Part shown: piece by piece, positions 61,401 to 64,000 of the stretch
Position numbering within the stretch: position 1 is the stretch's first letter
Layout: each line of letters begins with the position of its first letter
NCBI RefSeq assembly: GCF_032884065.1
Contig: NC_088873.1
Location: 34,731,600-34,795,599, forward strand
Reading direction: 5' to 3'
Source: Artemia franciscana
Taxonomy: Eukaryota; Arthropoda; Branchiopoda; Anostraca; Artemiidae
DNA: 64,000 bases
Made by a program: the position numbers and the translations under genes
The notes under the pieces: model-generated
What the model was told of the DNA's origin: nothing
Databases searched by the model: none
The model's input: only the letters and a program-made list of their open reading frames with translations

Positions 61401-62107
61401 CTCTGTTTAGCTCTCCTACAAATTAGTTTCACCTTAGCACATGACTGCTTATAAAAGATTGCTGTTGACTGAGATGGGTGCTTTTGAAACCTTTTACGAG
61501 CCTTTCTTTTTGCCAGAACTGCAACCCTACACTCATCATTCCACCAATTCTTGGGTCTTTTGGAGCCATTGTAAAAACGTACCCTAGTCATTGGAATTGC
61601 CGATTTAGCTGACTCCAGCAGGATTGATCTCAAATTAGACTCAATGGCATTAATATCATAATTAGGAGAAACAAAGGAAAAATCTACTTCATTTAATATC
61701 TCACGAAAAAGGGACCAATTTCCTTTGGAGTTGATAAATGTAGGGACGTAGGGTTTGGGAGTGTAGCATAAATCTTGAAATGATGTAAGAATTGCACAAT
61801 GATCAGATTGAAGAGATGACACCTTTACCATCTGAACTAAATCATAATATGAAGAAGGACCTAGAAGCAAATCTATAGTTGAGAAAGAGTTAGAAGAAAT
61901 ATTATACCTGGTCTGAAAGTCAAATGGAGTGAAAATCAAGGTGTCAGGAAAATTGGACAATATGTACTCTATTCCTCTTCCTGCTTTGTTGCTACCTGCT
62001 GATTGTTCCCAGAGAGGACTGTGGGCATTAAAATCACCAAAAATAAAGGTATTATTACCTGAAATCAACAAATATTTCCCATATATCTTATTCCTTGAGC
62101 TACATCC
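58418..62107 (-). mobile_element. I/Jockey-type LINE, 5'-truncated, frame intact
   Basis: The element runs from an endonuclease interrupted at its 5' side (near 62107) through RT, RNase H and a CCHC knuckle to a 3'UTR of about 330 bp. It ends in a short (TACAA)n-type tail (plus strand TATTGTATTGTATTGTATC near 58419-58437). The relic at 48.9 kb shares the 3'UTR and is in the same orientation. 5' truncation with a simple-repeat tail fits target-primed reverse transcription. Confidence 0.85.
58769..62107 (-). CDS. LINE polyprotein: endonuclease (partial)-RT-RNase H, uninterrupted
   Basis: An open frame of about 1112 codons follows an in-frame TAG at 62110-62108 and has no natural start; the first half of the endonuclease is missing. 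Rough residues, counted from 62071: 12-21 GDFNAHSPLW, 64-70 STIDLLL and 89-94 SDHCAI (C-terminal half of an APE endonuclease); RT from about 330, with SYRPISVLPSFSKVLERLVL, GFRKGHSSLDNI, LFDWSNAYGNVVH (motif A), RGLPQGAILSPLLFNLY (motif B) and YADD at about 545; RNase H from about 838, YTDGS, AELCAIRLAL, LSDSKSAL and HVPSHKGIKYNDMADSLA, giving D-E-D-H-D; CRICFSTEETIQHILFDC near 1030. RT and RNase H catalytic residues are intact. RT plus RNase H in one ORF points to the I group. It replicates by target-primed reverse transcription, but this copy cannot supply a full endonuclease. Confidence 0.93.
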   Translation of the reverse strand, partial: GCSSRNKIYGKYLLISGNNTFIFGDFNAHSPLWEQSAGSNKAGRGIEYILSNFPDTLIFTPFDFQTRYNISSNSFSTIDLLLGPSSYYDLVQMVKVSSLQSDHCAILTSFQDLCYTPKPYVPTFINSKGNWSLFREILNEVDFSFVSPNYDINAIESNLRSILLESAKSAIPMTRVRFYNGSKRPKNWWNDECRVAVLAKRKARKRFQKHPSQSTAIFYKQSCAKVKLICRRAKQSTWLNFSSSISFRTPISKVHNFISQLNSGKQPNDDRRYDIIQDGYPIVSDKKKADLFTNVFKNDCSDFHPSRPPFCNLPLTCSYKGNLMKPFSQDEFCVALNSLNIKSSPGYDGICMKWILESPKVFHTALLSLYNLIWSSQKFPNAWKIAQVFPALKPSYSSNDLKSYRPISVLPSFSKVLERLVLSRIEWFSEVNNLFPSEQTGFRKGHSSLDNITRLEIDVCNSLKKRHVTMAVLFDWSNAYGNVVHNKLLEILINLDFPYPFISFIKSFLTDRYFYVQVNQSRSEQCPITRGLPQGAILSPLLFNLYVSEFQVSHASFGLYADDLIIWKSGRDISLLQSLIQQDISLVQRFSLAFGFPISISKTKAIIFTNGTLDPPNPLTIFSREIPYCNSVKLLGLLMDSKMQWHEHINSLKSLIIQRLCILKRLAGSKWGCHPKIILDFYKLYIRSNIEYGIQIFSARPPSSFKILESLQNSAIRIALGVHKHTPLSKLRTLSGLVSLSERASSLRIKYFSQIQAYGAKHAVYAHTFAEKSACPNAHSSWNQFQLEVPNWNQHSLHAYPFTESPPWEMSPPSCQVELISISKDLIPNYEIQTILAEHISKAYPNYRKIYTDGSVQRERAGAGACIPSLNLNIYSPLPLGSSILSAELCAIRLALDALINYNIESENILCLSDSKSALLLIQNINRIANDKDLYNIRRQLLNLRIKENEVYFQHVPSHKGIKYNDMADSLAAKASMLSPSPSSGLNSRDIIRQRSKVNHSTLMLSPFHTRLNTVLYYRLKSGALLLNSLLFNWKLHHSSLCRICFSTEETIQHILFDCQAQSEETVALKRFCSLAKIPNTYTAILDSNLPWEIDRKIFKAAIDTLKKRNIV

Positions 62108-62209
62108 CTAAATTTTATCTTCAGTTGGCATCAAAAAGTATTCTTTATTGTATTACCCAAGGGGATGAGACCAAAAATAAACTGATTAATGATTCGCTCC
62201 AATTTTTAG

Positions 62210-62380
62210 CTGGTTTTGTTGTATCCCTACAATTGTTGTTTTCATAGGCAATTGTTACAATCATAGTTTTTTCATAGGCAATAGTTTGTTTTCGTAGGCA
62301 ATTGTTACAATCATAGTTACAATCATGTTTTTCATAGGCAATTGTACAATTGTTGTTTTCATAGGCCTCTGTATTTTCGG
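62210..62380. repeat. Minisatellite (CATAGGCAATTGTTACAATC)
   Basis: About six imperfect units with cores TTTTCATAGGCAATTGTTAC and AATCATAG, about 20-30 bp each. The array lies about 100 bp beyond the 5' truncation point of the intact LINE. Confidence 0.85.
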
Positions 62381-62439
62381 CTACAGGTGACTTTAAATTA
62401 TGCCAAGGAAAAAATCTTTTTTCAATTAGGATGTTCATT

Positions 62440-62810
62440 TCTTTTCATAATTGGAGGTTAAGAGGCTAGTTCATCCATTTTTTTTTTATGTCTGGTATCA
62501 TCAAATATGCCAGAAACTGATTCTCCGCTTGTCCAAAATATAAATTCTGTGTGAATTCACTCTAGCTAGGCCAAAAGATTGATTGATGAAATTGGCACGA
62601 TTTTTTCTGGCAATCTTGTGGACTTCAATTTTTTAAAATCTCAATCCTCTTGTAAATGCCCATATAATCTAAACCCTGATTGTTCTGCAGTGTGAACATG
62701 TGGGTGGGGATAGATCTGGAGCCAAACCGTGGAAGCAGCAGTACAGAAATCGGTCAGAGATAGAGGAAAGAAGGCAAATAGAGACTGTAAAGTTGAAGTT
62801 TAGTGTTTAT
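62440..62810. other. Spacer, nothing recognised
   Basis: No ORF, RNA gene or repeat boundary could be supported between the minisatellite and the repeat starting at 62815. Confidence 0.35.
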
Positions 62811-62814
62811 CAAA

Positions 62815-63530
62815 CAGTTCGTGGTAACGAACTACAGTAAGGAGCGATCCGGCTCAATAATAACCACAACTCTAAAAAATGGAATTTTGGTACCAATAGC
62901 TACATCAAAAGAATCGCATTTTAATGCTGATTTTAAATATATAAGTTTCATCATGTTTAATCTTACCCATCAAAAGTTACGAGCCTGAGAAAATTTGCGT
63001 TATTTTAGAAAATAAGGGGAAACACCCCCTAAAAGTCATAGAATCTTAACGAAAATTACTCCATCAGATTCAGCGTATCAGAAACCCTACTGTAGAATTG
63101 TCAAGCTCCTGTCTATAAAAATGTGGAATTTTATATTTTTTGCCAGAAGGCAGATCACGGATGCGTGTTTATTTGTTTGTTTTTTTTTTTGTTTTTTTTT
63201 CCCGGGGGTGATCGTATCGACCCAGTTGTCCTATAATGTTGAGAGAGGGATGATTCTAACGGAAATGAAAAGCTCTAGTGCCCTTTTTAAGTGACCAAAA
63301 AAATTGGAGAGCACCTAGGCCCCTTCCCACGCTAATTATTTTCCCAGAGTCAACGGATCAAAATTCTGAGATAGCCATTTTATTCAACGTAGTTGAAAAA
63401 CCTTATACCTATGTCTTTGGGGACGACTTACTGCCCCACAGTCCCCGTGGGAGGGATTACAAGTTCAAAACTTTGACCAGTGCTTACATATAGTAATGGT
63501 TGTTGGGAAGTGTACAGGCGTTTTCAGACC
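62815..63530 (+). repeat. Long dispersed repeat beginning GTTCGTGGTAACGAAC
   Basis: It starts with the dyad AGTTCGT-GGTA-ACGAACT (62817-62834) and continues AGTAAGGAGCGATCCGGCTC and ATCAAAAGAATCGCATTTTA. From about 63235 it merges into the satellite-type order (TCTAGTGCCCTTTTTAAGTG, CAAAATTCTGAGATAGCCAT, TTGGGGACGACTTACTGCCC). I recall this as a very abundant Artemia repeat. A diverged start is at 24.78 kb. Confidence 0.65.
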
Positions 63531-63561
63531 CACGGGGGCGCGAAGCACCCCCACCAACTAG
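63531..63561 (+). mobile_element. Helitron-like 3' end (hairpin plus CTAG), uncertain
   Basis: A GGGGGCG-CGAA-GCACCCCC hairpin is followed by ACCAACTAG. The GGGCGCGAAGC loop is shared with the 3' hairpin of the Helitron at 18.8 kb. The base after CTAG is G, not T, and no 5' end was found, so it may be a chance resemblance or a cut-off end. Confidence 0.3.
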
Positions 63562-63859
63562 GTGTTGGGGTGGCCCTTTATAAGCTAATTTATAAGTTAC
63601 GCATATCTTTTACTTATAAAAAGATTCGTAAAAAATTAAAATTTCTAGTTGCCTTTTTAATTAACCGAAAAATCGGAGGGCAACTCCCCCGCTCTTTTTT
63701 TCTCAAAGTCATTCGATCAAAATTATGAGAAAGCCATTTAGCAAAAACAAATAAATATACAAATTTCGTTTTAATTATTCCTCTGTGGAGAGCCAAAATC
63801 AAAACATGCATTGATTCAAAAACGTTCAGAAATTAAATAAAAAACAAAACAAGTTTTTG

Positions 63860-64000
63860 TAAATGAAAGTAAGGAGCGACATTAAAACTTAAAACGAACA
63901 GAAATTACTCCGTTTATGAAAGGGGCTTTTCCTTCTCAACGCCCCGCTCTTTACGCTAAAGTCTTTTAAGGCGTTGAGAAGGAAAAGCCCCTTTCATATA
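63860..64000. repeat. Foldback repeat, copy 5 (cut by window end)
   Basis: The left arm is 63865-63962 (AAGTAAGGAGCGACATTAAA ... CTCAACGCCCCGCTCTTTAC). The inverted right arm starts directly at about 63968 (GGCGTTGAGAAGGAAAAGCC, CCTTTCATATA). This copy has almost no spacer and is the best-preserved example. Confidence 0.85.

Overview
The window is eukaryotic nuclear DNA: AT-rich, dominated by non-coding repeats, with protein-coding exons separated by multi-kilobase introns with GT..AG borders. The BTB domains are of the arthropod tramtrack type. Several repeat families (the AACGAACAGAAATTACTCCG foldback and the CTAGTGCCCTTTTTAAG satellite) match what I recall of brine shrimp (Artemia) genomes. 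I therefore favour an anostracan crustacean, probably Artemia; this rests on recall and was not checked by a search.

Two host genes are supported, both on the minus strand. (1) Positions 1129-9559 hold the first three exons of a gene for a protein with two BTB domains in tandem; it runs off the left edge. (2) Positions 24107-46848 hold a complete five-exon coding region (231 codons plus stop) for an ortholog of PSME3IP1 (PIP30/FAM192A/NIP30), the regulator of the nuclear proteasome activator PA28-gamma. All exon phases fit. The gene is spread over 22.7 kb because its introns are filled with LINE, SINE, MITE and satellite sequence.

Most of the rest is mobile DNA. There are decayed RTE-like LINE pieces at 8.0, 9.1, 12.9-13.9, 17.4-21.1, 32.5-34.4 and 41.0 kb. 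Other LINE relics lie at 14.4, 24.9, 27.1-28.0, 45.8-46.5, 48.9-49.9 and 56.0-57.2 kb. One 5'-truncated I/Jockey-type LINE still has an uninterrupted frame of about 1110 codons (58.4-62.1 kb). A non-autonomous Helitron (17454-18825) sits inside a LINE endonuclease frame, and removing it restores that frame. A tRNA-derived SINE with a 13-bp target duplication sits inside an RTE copy. There is also a dead Tigger/pogo transposase (53.2-54.4 kb), a small MITE beside exon 4 of PSME3IP1, and several foldback structures.

Tandem arrays include an approximately 270-bp satellite that changes orientation (35.3-41.0 kb), arrays at 43.2, 45.0 and 47.2-48.6 kb, and three long AT microsatellites. The observations most worth follow-up are the double-BTB gene, two independent approximately 97-bp tandem duplications that each copy a splice site of PSME3IP1, the clean Helitron-in-LINE nesting, and the 1.1-kb composite inverted repeat at 57.2-58.4 kb.
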